Positions 27,708-36,415 of a DNA stretch of 64,000 nt are shown piece after piece. The DNA comes from Helicobacter canadensis MIT 98-5491 (lineage in GTDB: Bacteria; Campylobacterota; Campylobacteria; Campylobacterales; Helicobacteraceae), in NCBI RefSeq assembly GCF_000162575.1, contig NZ_CM000776.2, positions 748,950 to 812,949 of the forward strand, given 5' to 3'. The notes beneath the pieces were generated by a model that made no database searches, was not told where the DNA came from, and saw nothing but the letters and a program-made list of their open reading frames with translations. A program made the position numbers and the translations under genes. How positions within the stretch are numbered: position 1 is the first letter of the stretch; each line of letters opens with the position of its first letter.

Positions 27708-29849
27708 ATGTCTGTGATGATAAAAAAGGAAATTTTTGCGTTTAGTGTGATTGCGGCTTTAGCTTTGATTCCAAGTCATATGGAGGCAAGAGCGGCTATT
27801 AAGCAATTTAATAATAAGCAAGAATCGATTTTTGAGTTTTTAGCCGATGATATGGAATATAGCAAAACACAGATTATTGGCAAAGGTCATGTAACTATTA
27901 TTAATCTTGATTATTTTGTTACTGCAAATAAAGCTATTTATGATACACAGAATCGGGAGATTATTTTAAGTGGAAATGTTAATGCCTATAAAGGAAATTC
28001 ATTTTATTTAAAATCTAAGGAAGTTAAAATTAAGCTTCAAGAAGATTATTCTTTTTTGGAGCCTTTTTATTTGCAGGATTCTGAAAGCGGTTTGTGGGTG
28101 GATTCTCAAAGTGCAGAATTTAATAACAATGTTTATCAAATCAAAGAGGCTAATGTTTCTACTTGTAGCGTGAATAATCCTATTTGGAAAATTAAAGCTA
28201 AAGAGGGGGAATATGATGCCAATAAAGAATGGCTAACCATTTGGCATCCGCACCTTTGTATTTATGATGTGCCTGTGCTTTATTTTCCTTATTTGTCTTT
28301 TTCACTAGGCTATAAGAGAAAATCAGGTTTGCTTTATCCTATTGTTGGGAATTCTGGTGATGATGGATTGATTTATTCGCAACCTATTTTTATAGCACCA
28401 GATGATAATTGGGATATGACTTTTACACCACAAATTCGAACTAAAAGGGGTGGTGGATTTTATAATGAATTTCGTATTATTGATGATAAAGATGAGATTT
28501 TATGGGCTAATTTAGGCTTTTTTGCTAATAGTAGATCTTATCAACAAACTTATGACTTAGAGAATCGTAATCATTATGGATTCCAATTGAAATATGGTCG
28601 AGAGAATCTCTTTGCTAAGGAATCTAATTACTTTTATGAAGATGGATTGTATCTTGATATTTCACAGATTTCAGATATTGATTATTTTAGATTGCAAGAT
28701 GAGAATGCTCAAAATATTGCAGATTTGCAAGGAAATTTACTCACTTCTAGAATGAATTATTATCTAAAAAGTAGCAAAGATTATTTAGGATTTTCTGCAA
28801 GGTATTATTCGGATTTGGAGCAAACAAGTAATGCTCGCACTTTGCAAACTTTACCGCAGATTCAATACCATCGCCAAATTGAAAATATTTTAGTAGATAA
28901 TTTGTATTATGACTTTGATTATAAGGCAAATCACTTCACGCGTCCTATTGGTTATAGGGCTATTCAACAAGAAGCCAAGTTGCCGATTATTTACACACAG
29001 AGTTTATGGAATGATTTTGCGAATTTTTCATTTTCTCCTACTTTTTATGGCACAAGTGTAGATTATTCTAATGTAGAGAGAGGATTGAATTTAAAAAATG
29101 GAAGATATTTAAGTCAATATTATCAAATCAAACTCAATACAGATTTGGTTAAAAAATATGATCATTTTGGACACACACTTAGTTTAGAAGCAGAATATAT
29201 TTTGCCAGGTTTTGAAGATAAAACAGGAGATTTTACAAACTTTTTTACTTTGCCTGGGGATAGGCAAGAATTTAGAGTAAAAGGAACACAAAATTTTTAT
29301 ACTTTAGATAATTCTTTGATTCTCTCTCACAAGATGGAGCAATATTTTTATTTTGAAGATAGTGGAGAAGAGTTAGGAGAATTAGAAAATGAAGTGCAAT
29401 ATTTTTTAAATCATCAATGGAGTTTTTTAAGCGATATTTTTTATTCACACAAAAGAGGAAGAATCTCTGAAGCAACACACCAAATAAATTATGAAAGTGA
29501 TTATATTAATGCAAGTTTTGGGCATTTTATGCGAGAAAATTTTGCGCACGAAGATTTGCTAAATGGCAGGTTTGGAGAGGCAAATTATATTAATGCGGGT
29601 TTTAGAAAAGAATTTGAAAATTTTGATTTATTTGCAAGTGTGGGTTATGATTATAAAGAACGCTATCTTAAGACTTGGCAGGTTGGAATTGATACACAAA
29701 TTCGATGCTTTTCATTTGGGATAAAATATGTGAGTGAAATTTATCCTATGCTAACTTCAAGGGGAGCTGAAGCAAGAGATGATAAATATGTTCTCTTGAC
29801 TATCAAATTTATTCCACTTTTAAGTAGTGATGTGAAATTAGGAAATTAG
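27708..29849 (+). CDS. lptD: LPS-assembly outer-membrane protein LptD
   Basis: 713 residues. Signal peptide over the first 30 or so residues (hydrophobic F-A-F-S-V-I-A-A-L-A-L-I-P), then a periplasmic OstA/LptA-like beta-jellyroll (residues about 40-130: I-I-G-K-G-H-V-T-I, I-I-L-S-G-N-V-N-A-Y) and a long C-terminal beta-barrel rich in alternating aromatic residues. It inserts LPS into the outer leaflet. Close-spaced ATGs at 27708 and 27717 are both possible starts. Shorter than E. coli LptD (784) as in other Helicobacter. Confidence 0.93.
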   Translation: MSVMIKKEIFAFSVIAALALIPSHMEARAAIKQFNNKQESIFEFLADDMEYSKTQIIGKGHVTIINLDYFVTANKAIYDTQNREIILSGNVNAYKGNSFYLKSKEVKIKLQEDYSFLEPFYLQDSESGLWVDSQSAEFNNNVYQIKEANVSTCSVNNPIWKIKAKEGEYDANKEWLTIWHPHLCIYDVPVLYFPYLSFSLGYKRKSGLLYPIVGNSGDDGLIYSQPIFIAPDDNWDMTFTPQIRTKRGGGFYNEFRIIDDKDEILWANLGFFANSRSYQQTYDLENRNHYGFQLKYGRENLFAKESNYFYEDGLYLDISQISDIDYFRLQDENAQNIADLQGNLLTSRMNYYLKSSKDYLGFSARYYSDLEQTSNARTLQTLPQIQYHRQIENILVDNLYYDFDYKANHFTRPIGYRAIQQEAKLPIIYTQSLWNDFANFSFSPTFYGTSVDYSNVERGLNLKNGRYLSQYYQIKLNTDLVKKYDHFGHTLSLEAEYILPGFEDKTGDFTNFFTLPGDRQEFRVKGTQNFYTLDNSLILSHKMEQYFYFEDSGEELGELENEVQYFLNHQWSFLSDIFYSHKRGRISEATHQINYESDYINASFGHFMRENFAHEDLLNGRFGEANYINAGFRKEFENFDLFASVGYDYKERYLKTWQVGIDTQIRCFSFGIKYVSEIYPMLTSRGAEARDDKYVLLTIKFIPLLSSDVKLGN

Positions 29850-29866
29850 TTGAGAGCGGAGGAATT

Positions 29867-30544
29867 ATGGGTGGTATAACACATTCTTTAATGCGTAAGG
29901 CTTTGTTTGAAAATCGTGATGATGCACTTCAGAAATTACTCAATAATATGCCACTTAGTTTTTTTGAAAATCAAGATTGTATTGTGGTTGGGATTTCTTT
30001 TAATGGAATCTTGTTAGCAAATTCTTTAGCACAAGCTATCAAAGCGCCTTTGGCATTTCTTTTTACTTCACCGATTCTTGCTCCTAATAATCTAGAATGT
30101 GAAATTGCTATGGCAACAGAAACTCACGATGTTGTTATTAGTGATGCGTTGGTGCGTTCTTTTGAGATTAGCTTGGATTATATTTATGGAGAAGTGAAGC
30201 GGCAATATGAAGATAAAATGCTTCCATTAATCTATCAATATCGCAAAGGGAATCCTCTTATTTCACTGAAAAATAAGCGTGTTTTGTTGGTAGATGATGG
30301 GGTTGATAGTGGTTTAACTGCCCTTTCTGCGATAAAATCTGTTACAACTTTACAAGCAAAAACAATTTATTTTGCCACACCAGTAGCACCCTATGAAGTT
30401 ACTAAGGTAATGGAAGAAGTAACTGATGGATTATTTTGCCTATATAAAACAAAAACTTTTGTAGATATTGAGTATTACTATAAGGATTATCCGCCTGTTG
30501 AATCAAATGTGATAGAAGAAATTTTTTCAAAAATACAATCATAA
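29867..30544 (+). CDS. Phosphoribosyltransferase-family protein
   Basis: 225 residues of the type I phosphoribosyltransferase fold. The PRPP loop reads V-L-L-V-D-D-G-V-D-S-G-L-T-A near residues 142-155, the expected V-D-D-x-x-x-T/S-G pattern; an upstream region C-I-V-V-G-I-S-F-N-G-I-L-L-A resembles the substrate-binding segment. The reaction is not determined. It lies between lptD and pnp, the order seen in H. pylori. An AGCGGAGG-like ribosome site precedes the ATG. Confidence 0.75.
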   Translation: MGGITHSLMRKALFENRDDALQKLLNNMPLSFFENQDCIVVGISFNGILLANSLAQAIKAPLAFLFTSPILAPNNLECEIAMATETHDVVISDALVRSFEISLDYIYGEVKRQYEDKMLPLIYQYRKGNPLISLKNKRVLLVDDGVDSGLTALSAIKSVTTLQAKTIYFATPVAPYEVTKVMEEVTDGLFCLYKTKTFVDIEYYYKDYPPVESNVIEEIFSKIQS

Positions 30545-30560
30545 GCCTAAGGAGTAAAGA

Positions 30561-32708
30561 ATGGGACAAGTAACTTTATCGTTTTTAGAAAAAGAAGAAA
30601 AATATATTTTTAATAAGTTTGCAAAGCAATGCAGCGGTAGTGTTTATTTGCAAAGTGGTAATAATGTTGTATTAGCAACTATAGCCATTGACACACAAGA
30701 AGTTGTAGAAGAGGATTTTTTGCCCTTAACGGTTCAATACATTGAAAAAGCCTATGCAGCAGGAAAATTTCCTGGTGGTTATATCAAAAGAGAAGCTAAA
30801 CCTGGAGATTTTGAAACTTTGAGTGCTAGAATTATAGATCGAAGTTTGAGACCCCTTTTCCCAAAAGATTATTGTTATCCTACGCAAATTACCCTTATGG
30901 TTTTGAGTGCAGATGAAGATGCTGATTTGCAGCTTTTAGCGTTAAATGCCGCAAGTGCAGCACTTTATGTGAGTGAGATTCCACTAAGTTTTCCTGTGAG
31001 CGCAGTAAGGATTGGGAGAATAGAGGGTGAGTTTGTGATAAATCCTAGTTTAAAAGCATTAGAAGAGAGCACCTTGGATTTATTTGTAAGCGGTGTTAAA
31101 GAAGATTTATTGATGATTGAAATGAGAAGTTTTGGGGGAGTTGCTATTCATCAAGAAAATACAGAGTTTAGTGCCAATGAATTGAGTGAAGAAGAGATGA
31201 TCGAGGTTTTAGAGATTGCTAAAAAGGCGATTTCTCAAAGAAGCCAAGCATTTGAAGAATCTTTTAAAGATTGTGTAAAAACTCCATTAGTCCTAGAAAA
31301 TAAAAGAAAAAATTTTGTTTCAAGCGAGATTGTAGAATACATTAAAGAATCACATTTAGAAGAACTAAAAGACATTATTCAAAGCCTCTCTAAGACAGAG
31401 CGAAATAGTCTTTTACACGCTTTTGCAAGAAAAATCCAAAAAGAATGGGAAGAAAAGAATCTAAAAGAGATAGAATCACTTGAAAAGTGTGTGTTAGAGA
31501 GTGTATTAAAAATCAAGCGAGAGATAATTAGGACAATGATTCTAGAAGAATCCAAAAGGGCTGATGGGAGAGAATTAAAAGAAGTGCGCCCAATTAGCAT
31601 TGAGACGAATTTTTTACCTAATGCACATTCTAGTGCGCTTTTTACGCGTGGGCAAACACAGGCTTTGGTGGTGGCTACTTTGGGTGGAGAAATGGATGCA
31701 CAAAGCTATGAATTACTCACTGATAAAGCACCACTAAAAGAGCGTTTTATGGTGCATTATAATTTTCCACCCTTTAGTGTTGGGGAGGCAAGTAGTATTT
31801 CTGCACCCGGTAGAAGAGAGCTAGGACACGGGAATCTTGCTAAAAGAGCCTTGGAAGCAAGTGTGATTAATGGAGATTTAAAAACAATTCGCCTTGTTTC
31901 TGAGATTTTAGAATCCAATGGTTCTTCATCTATGGCAACGGTTTGCGGTGGATCTTTGGCATTAGCTGCTGCTGGGATTAAATGCACGAGTTTAATTGCT
32001 GGAGTGGCAATGGGACTTGTGTGTGAGAATGATAAATATGCGATTTTAACTGATATTATGGGCTTAGAAGATCACGATGGTGATATGGACTTTAAGATTG
32101 CTGGTTCTAGGAGAGGAATTACAGCAATGCAAATGGATATTAAGCTAGGTGGGCTTAAGAGTGAAATTTTGCAAAAGGCGTTAATGCAAGCCAAAGAAGC
32201 ACGGAATCATATTTTGGATTTAATGGAAGAGGCAAAAGAAAAAATCGTGCTTAATGAATCAGTTTTGCCAAGCTCACAAATTTTTTCAATTGAGCCTAGC
32301 AAAATTATTGATGTAATTGGACAAGCAGGGAGAACGATTAAGGAAATTATTGAAAAATTTAGTGTTGCAGTGGATTTGAATCGTGAAAATGGTGAAGTAA
32401 AAGTTAGCGGAAGCAATAAAGAAAAAGTGGAAGCGGCTAAAATGCACATTTTAAAAATCATCAAAAATCCTCAAGAGCTTTATAAGATTGGTGATATTTA
32501 TCAAGGCAAAGTGAAAAAGATTGTAGAGTTTGGTGCATTTGTGGAGTTGCCAAAAGGCTATGATGGGCTATTGCATATTTCAAAGATCACCAATAATCGC
32601 GAACAAAAAGTTTCTGATGTCTTAAAAGAGGGCGATAATGTAGAAGTTGAAGTGTTATCGCTTAGCAAAAATAAAGTGGAGTTAAAACTATTGCAGATTC
32701 TAGCCTAA
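30561..32708 (+). CDS. pnp: Polynucleotide phosphorylase
   Basis: A 715-residue PNPase. It contains two RNase PH cores (residues about 10-210 and 315-540, with F-P-G-G-Y-I-K-R-E and [14 protein letters not shown] in the first and [11 protein letters not shown] in the second), a KH domain ([12 protein letters not shown] near residue 590) and an S1 domain ([15 protein letters not shown] near residue 648). It degrades mRNA from the 3' end. Last gene of the purD-pnp run. Its final 80 bases are present a second time at 36333-36415. Confidence 0.97.
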   Translation: MGQVTLSFLEKEEKYIFNKFAKQCSGSVYLQSGNNVVLATIAIDTQEVVEEDFLPLTVQYIEKAYAAGKFPGGYIKREAKPGDFETLSARIIDRSLRPLFPKDYCYPTQITLMVLSADEDADLQLLALNAASAALYVSEIPLSFPVSAVRIGRIEGEFVINPSLKALEESTLDLFVSGVKEDLLMIEMRSFGGVAIHQENTEFSANELSEEEMIEVLEIAKKAISQRSQAFEESFKDCVKTPLVLENKRKNFVSSEIVEYIKESHLEELKDIIQSLSKTERNSLLHAFARKIQKEWEEKNLKEIESLEKCVLESVLKIKREIIRTMILEESKRADGRELKEVRPISIETNFLPNAHSSALFTRGQTQALVVATLGGEMDAQSYELLTDKAPLKERFMVHYNFPPFSVGEASSISAPGRRELGHGNLAKRALEASVINGDLKTIRLVSEILESNGSSSMATVCGGSLALAAAGIKCTSLIAGVAMGLVCENDKYAILTDIMGLEDHDGDMDFKIAGSRRGITAMQMDIKLGGLKSEILQKALMQAKEARNHILDLMEEAKEKIVLNESVLPSSQIFSIEPSKIIDVIGQAGRTIKEIIEKFSVAVDLNRENGEVKVSGSNKEKVEAAKMHILKIIKNPQELYKIGDIYQGKVKKIVEFGAFVELPKGYDGLLHISKITNNREQKVSDVLKEGDNVEVEVLSLSKNKVELKLLQILA

Positions 32709-32712
32709 ATTT
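32630..32712 (+). repeat. Direct repeat, copy 1: 3' end of pnp
   Basis: The last 26 codons and stop of pnp plus a few bases recur at 36333-36415, offset 3703. Coding positions differ at four sites only (GGC/GGT, GTA/GTG, AGC/AGT, AAT/AAC), all synonymous third positions. This copy is the functional end of pnp. Confidence 0.9.
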
Positions 32713-32731
32713 TGCTTTTAGGCTTATTTTT
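32701..32731 (+). terminator. Terminator after pnp
   Basis: Inverted repeat AGCCTAAA ... TTTAGGCT (32702-32709 and the second arm ending at about 32724) overlapping the pnp stop codon, followed by ATTTTTTAA. It stands between convergent pnp and the ABC transporter genes and may work in both directions. Confidence 0.7.
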
Positions 32732-33483
32732 TAAATAATATAGTCGCAATCCATCTTGATAAATTTGTTTAAAAATTGTTTAGCCCTTTGTGTTTTGGGT
32801 TTTGTAAAAAATTCTTCGGGAGTTGCATCTTCTAGAATCTCCCCATCAGCCATAAAGAGAATTCTATCTGCTATTTTTCTAGCAAAATTAAGCTCATGCG
32901 TTACTAGAATCATTGTTTTATTGTGGATCATTTTAATAACATTTAGGACTTCATCTACAAGTTCTGGGTCGAGTGCGGAAGTTGGCTCATCAAAAAGTAT
33001 AACTTCAGGGTTAAAAGCCAAAGCCCTAGCTATGCCTATTCTTTGTTGTTGTCCCCCACTTAGCATACTAGGATAGCGATTAGCTTTATCTTTTAATCCA
33101 ACCATTTCTAAATATTCATAAGCAATATTTTCTGCTTCTGCCTTGCTGTATCGATGCACTGTGATTAGGGATTGTGTTATATTTTGGAGTGCTGTTTTGT
33201 TGGCAAAAAGATTATAGTTTTGAAAAACCATTCCCGTATTTTTTCTGATTTTAATTAGGTCTTGCTTTTTAATTTTATGGGAGAAATCAATTTTGATATT
33301 ATTTAAAATCATAGTTCCACTATCGGCACATTCAAGGAGATTAATGCACCTTAAAAGTGTGCTTTTTCCTGATCCGCTTGGTCCTAAAATAGCATAGGTT
33401 TTGTTTTTTTGGATATTTAAAGATATATCTTTTAAAACTAAATGATTATGAAAGCTTTTGGATAAATGTTTGATGTCAATCAT
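32731..33483 (-). CDS. Polar amino acid (cystine-type) ABC transporter ATPase
   Basis: A 250-residue ABC ATPase of the GlnQ/TcyN group: Walker A G-P-S-G-S-G-K-S-T, M-V-F-Q-N-Y-N-L-F-A near residue 87, signature L-S-G-G-Q-Q-Q-R-I-G-I, Walker B I-L-F-D-E-P-T-S-A-L-D-P. It is the third gene of a minus-strand set with a binding protein and a permease; its ATG overlaps the permease stop by 4 bases. Adjacent cystathionine metabolism suggests cystine or another sulfur amino acid as cargo (inference). Confidence 0.9.
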   Translation of the reverse strand: MIDIKHLSKSFHNHLVLKDISLNIQKNKTYAILGPSGSGKSTLLRCINLLECADSGTMILNNIKIDFSHKIKKQDLIKIRKNTGMVFQNYNLFANKTALQNITQSLITVHRYSKAEAENIAYEYLEMVGLKDKANRYPSMLSGGQQQRIGIARALAFNPEVILFDEPTSALDPELVDEVLNVIKMIHNKTMILVTHELNFARKIADRILFMADGEILEDATPEEFFTKPKTQRAKQFLNKFIKMDCDYII

Positions 33484-34196
33484 GATTTCCCCATCATTTT
33501 TTTATAGGAGAGTAGTTTGGTTTCAAGTATAGCAAAGCTTTTTTCTAGAAAAATGCTAATTACCCAATAAATGAGTGCAGCTATAATATAAACCTCTAAA
33601 AATTTAGAACTTCTATCTGCCTCTAATGTTGCTATTCCCATTATTTCTGGAACTGAAGCAGCAAAAACTAGTGAGGTTTCTTTAATAAGTATAATAAAGA
33701 AATTTAAAATATTAGGTAAAGCTAGAAGCATACTTTGCGGTAAAATAATAATAAATAAAGCTTGAGTGGTGTTCATTCCTACACTATAAGCTGCTTCTAG
33801 CTGCCCTTTGTCTATGCTTAAAATAGAGCTTCTAAAAATTTCACTAAGGTATGCAGAGCAATATAAAGCATATACGAGATACATAAAGTAGATAGCATCA
33901 ATACCGGAAATATCAATGTTTAAGCCATATTGATGATTAAAATACCTAAGCACCAAAGGTATGCCATAATAGGCTAAGAAAATCTGAACTAGAACAGGAA
34001 TTCCTCTAAAAAAAGAAATGTATAAAGTAGCTAATTGAAATAGAATAGGAACTCTATAGATTCTTATTAAACTTAAAATTAATCCCAATATAGCTCCCAA
34101 GATAAAACCAACAATGGCAATAGCCAAGGAGATTGGAACTCCCTTTAATAAAGTAGGAAAGGCACTTAAGGCATATTCGAAGTCAAATAATTGCAT
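33480..34196 (-). CDS. Polar amino acid (cystine-type) ABC transporter permease
   Basis: A 238-residue permease of the HisMQ/GlnP/TcyL class with five helices. It shows F-F-R-G-I-P-V-L-V-Q-I-F near residue 63 and the EAA loop L-E-A-A-Y-S-V-G-M-N-T-T-Q-A near residue 133. It forms the membrane channel with the neighbouring ATPase and binding protein. One base separates it from the binding-protein gene. Confidence 0.9.
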   Translation of the reverse strand: MQLFDFEYALSAFPTLLKGVPISLAIAIVGFILGAILGLILSLIRIYRVPILFQLATLYISFFRGIPVLVQIFLAYYGIPLVLRYFNHQYGLNIDISGIDAIYFMYLVYALYCSAYLSEIFRSSILSIDKGQLEAAYSVGMNTTQALFIIILPQSMLLALPNILNFFIILIKETSLVFAASVPEIMGIATLEADRSSKFLEVYIIAALIYWVISIFLEKSFAILETKLLSYKKMMGKS

Positions 34197-34197
34197 T

Positions 34198-34971
34198 TTA
34201 TTGACTTTGATCTACCCCAAAGTATTTCATAGAAAGATCGCGTAATTTGCCTGTTTCTTTTGCTTTTAATAAAGCCGCATCTATTTTTTGAATAAGATCA
34301 TTTGATAGATTTTCTTTTCTAAAGACAAAATAAACTGGACTTTGAGAGATACGCTCATCAAGCACTTTTAAATTTAAATTTTGTTCTTTAATAATATCAG
34401 CAATAGAAGCAGGATCATTTAAATGAACATCTATTCTTTTATTGACTAAATCTTGCAATAATGGGATTAAGTCTTTATAATAGCGTATCTCTAAAATATT
34501 TCCATTTTGATTATTCCAATCTTCAAGGATTTTTGTATGTGCAGATCCTACAACACCACCAGCAATTTTTCCTTTCAAATCAGCAGTCGTGTTAATATCT
34601 GCATTATCAGCTCGAGTGACAAATTGCGAAGTGCTTACAAAGTAACTTTCTGCATTAAAGAGATATTTTTCTTCTCTTTCTTGTGTTTTAATGATTTGAT
34701 TAGCAAGCATATCAAATCTAGCAGAATCTAAGCCCAAAAATAAAGCATTCCAAGGTGCATAATTGAAGCTAAAATTTAAAGATGGATCAATTTCTTGTAA
34801 GATTCTAACGACTTCAACATCATAGCCAGTTATTTTTCCATCTTTATCAACATAAGAAAAAGGCTTATAGGCACCCTCACTACCAACTTTTATGCTTTGT
34901 GTATTTTCTGTGTTAGAGCAAGCATTAAAAAGAAATGCAATTAATGCTATTAATAATAATTTTATTTTCAT
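34198..34971 (-). CDS. Amino acid ABC transporter binding lipoprotein (cystine-binding-like)
   Basis: A 257-residue family 3 solute-binding protein. The signal peptide ends in the lipobox F-L-F-N-A-C (cysteine near residue 18), so it is a membrane-anchored lipoprotein. Mature part: G-S-E-G-A-Y-K-P-F-S-Y, G-K-I-T-G-Y-D-V-E-V-V near residue 48, Q-I-I-K-T-Q-E-R-E near residue 87 and a G-V-V-G-S-A-H-T phosphate-like loop. The pattern resembles the cystine-binding TcyJ/FliY group more than glutamine binders, by eye only. First transporter gene after metB. Confidence 0.87.
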   Translation of the reverse strand: MKIKLLLIALIAFLFNACSNTENTQSIKVGSEGAYKPFSYVDKDGKITGYDVEVVRILQEIDPSLNFSFNYAPWNALFLGLDSARFDMLANQIIKTQEREEKYLFNAESYFVSTSQFVTRADNADINTTADLKGKIAGGVVGSAHTKILEDWNNQNGNILEIRYYKDLIPLLQDLVNKRIDVHLNDPASIADIIKEQNLNLKVLDERISQSPVYFVFRKENLSNDLIQKIDAALLKAKETGKLRDLSMKYFGVDQSQ

Positions 34972-34980
34972 AGAATTCCT

Positions 34981-36141
34981 TTAAATTTTATTTAATGCAA
35001 AGTCTAGGGCTGATATTAAGTCTTCTTTCTCTTCTAACCCTACAGAGAATCTTAAGAGATTTTTAGTGATATTCATTTGCTTTTTGATATTTTCATCAAC
35101 ACTGCCATGGCTCATATAATAGGGACAACCAAAAAGACTTTCAACACCGCCTAAACTTTCTGCTAGAATAAATAAATCAAGATTTTGTGCAAAACGCTTC
35201 ATACCCTCTTCATCTGTATCCAAATAAGCACTTACGACAGCCCCAAATAAACCATTCATTTGCTCTTTAGCTAAATTATGTTGAGGGTGAGAATCTAAGC
35301 CTGGATACAAAACTTTTTTAATTTTTTTATGTTTTTCTAGGAATCTAGCCACAGCAAAGGCATTTTCGCATTGCTTTTGGACACGCAATTTTAAAGTTTT
35401 AACACCCCTTGCATTAAGATAAGAATCAAAAGGACTTAAAATCATTCCTGTGCTATTTGAAACAAAACGAAGTTTTTCATAAAGTTTTTCATCATTAAGA
35501 CAAATGGCACCAGCAATACTATCGCTATGCCCATTGATATATTTAGTTAAGCTATGCAAAACAACATCAGCACCAAGCTCCAATGGTTGTTGTAAAAATG
35601 GTGTTGCAAAGGTATTATCAACTATGCTTAAGATATTGTGCTCTTTTGCAAGATTGCAAATTGCTTTAATATCACATATTTGCAAAAGAGGATTTGTGGG
35701 CGATTCAAGCCAAATGGCTTTAGTGTTTGCATTAATAGCGTTTTTGATATTTTCTATTTTTGTCATATCTACATAAGTTACTTTAATGCCAAAATGATTA
35801 AACACAAAACTAAGTAATCTTCTAGTTCCGCCATAAATATCATCAAAGCAAATGACTTCATCGCCACTTTTAAGAAAACTAAGAATAGCTACACTTTCTG
35901 CAGCTTGACCACTAGCATAGGCAATACAATGCTTTGCATTTTCTAAAGCCGCCACCTTTTTTTCTAAGACTTCTCTTGTTGGGTTTGTTAGTCTAGAGTA
36001 GCTAAAGCCTTTAATATTATTTTCATAATCAGGTTTTGCAAAAGTGCTAGAGAGATGTATAGGGGAAATAACATCGCTTGAAGTGTGTCCGCTTAGATTT
36101 GGATTTTCAGCCGTAGTAATGGCTTTAGTATTAAAGTTCAT
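34981..36141 (-). CDS. metB: PLP trans-sulfuration enzyme (cystathionine gamma-synthase/lyase family)
   Basis: A 386-residue Cys/Met-metabolism PLP enzyme, normal length. It has Y-S-R-L-T-N-P-T-R near residue 48, A-Y-A-S-G-Q-A-A near residue 75 (phosphate binding), S-I-V-D-N-T-F-A-T-P near residue 169 and the Schiff-base lysine in L-H-S-L-T-K-Y-I-N-G-H-S-D near residue 195. Family members make or break cystathionine. Being first in a set with a cystine-type importer, it could act as a lyase (mccB-like) or as cystathionine gamma-synthase (metB); sequence by eye does not decide. Own promoter upstream (TATAAT at 36193-36188). Confidence 0.87.
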   Translation of the reverse strand: MNFNTKAITTAENPNLSGHTSSDVISPIHLSSTFAKPDYENNIKGFSYSRLTNPTREVLEKKVAALENAKHCIAYASGQAAESVAILSFLKSGDEVICFDDIYGGTRRLLSFVFNHFGIKVTYVDMTKIENIKNAINANTKAIWLESPTNPLLQICDIKAICNLAKEHNILSIVDNTFATPFLQQPLELGADVVLHSLTKYINGHSDSIAGAICLNDEKLYEKLRFVSNSTGMILSPFDSYLNARGVKTLKLRVQKQCENAFAVARFLEKHKKIKKVLYPGLDSHPQHNLAKEQMNGLFGAVVSAYLDTDEEGMKRFAQNLDLFILAESLGGVESLFGCPYYMSHGSVDENIKKQMNITKNLLRFSVGLEEKEDLISALDFALNKI

Positions 36142-36187
36142 AAAAACCTCTTATTTAAAATTTAGGATATTTTAAGCTATCTTGGAA

Positions 36188-36193
36188 ATTATA
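36188..36193 (-). promoter_or_regulatory. -10 element of the trans-sulfuration / ABC importer unit
   Basis: Minus-strand CAATATAATTT contains TATAAT about 47 bases before the metB start. No riboswitch-like fold was evident in the leader. Confidence 0.5.
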
Positions 36194-36332
36194 TTGATAG
36201 AAAATAAATATAAACTTAAATTTAAGCAATTCTGCTAAGCCTAAAGTGTGCTATGTGGTAATATCACTCAATTATTTTTTAAATCTTAACAAATCTTTCA
36301 ATAATAAGAATAAAAAGCTTTTGTTTTAAAAA

Positions 36333-36415
36333 GGGTGATAATGTGGAAGTTGAAGTGTTATCGCTTAGTAAAAACAAAGTGGAGTTAAAACTATTGCAGA
36401 TTCTAGCCTAAAATT
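36333..36415 (+). repeat. Direct repeat, copy 2: remnant of a second pnp 3' end
   Basis: This matches 32630-32712 over some 83 bases, including the pnp stop at 36409-36411. The reading frame is preserved ([16 protein letters not shown]), but no upstream pnp coding sequence or start exists, so it is a dead fragment. It overlaps the stop codon of the restriction-modification gene on the other strand. Confidence 0.9.
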
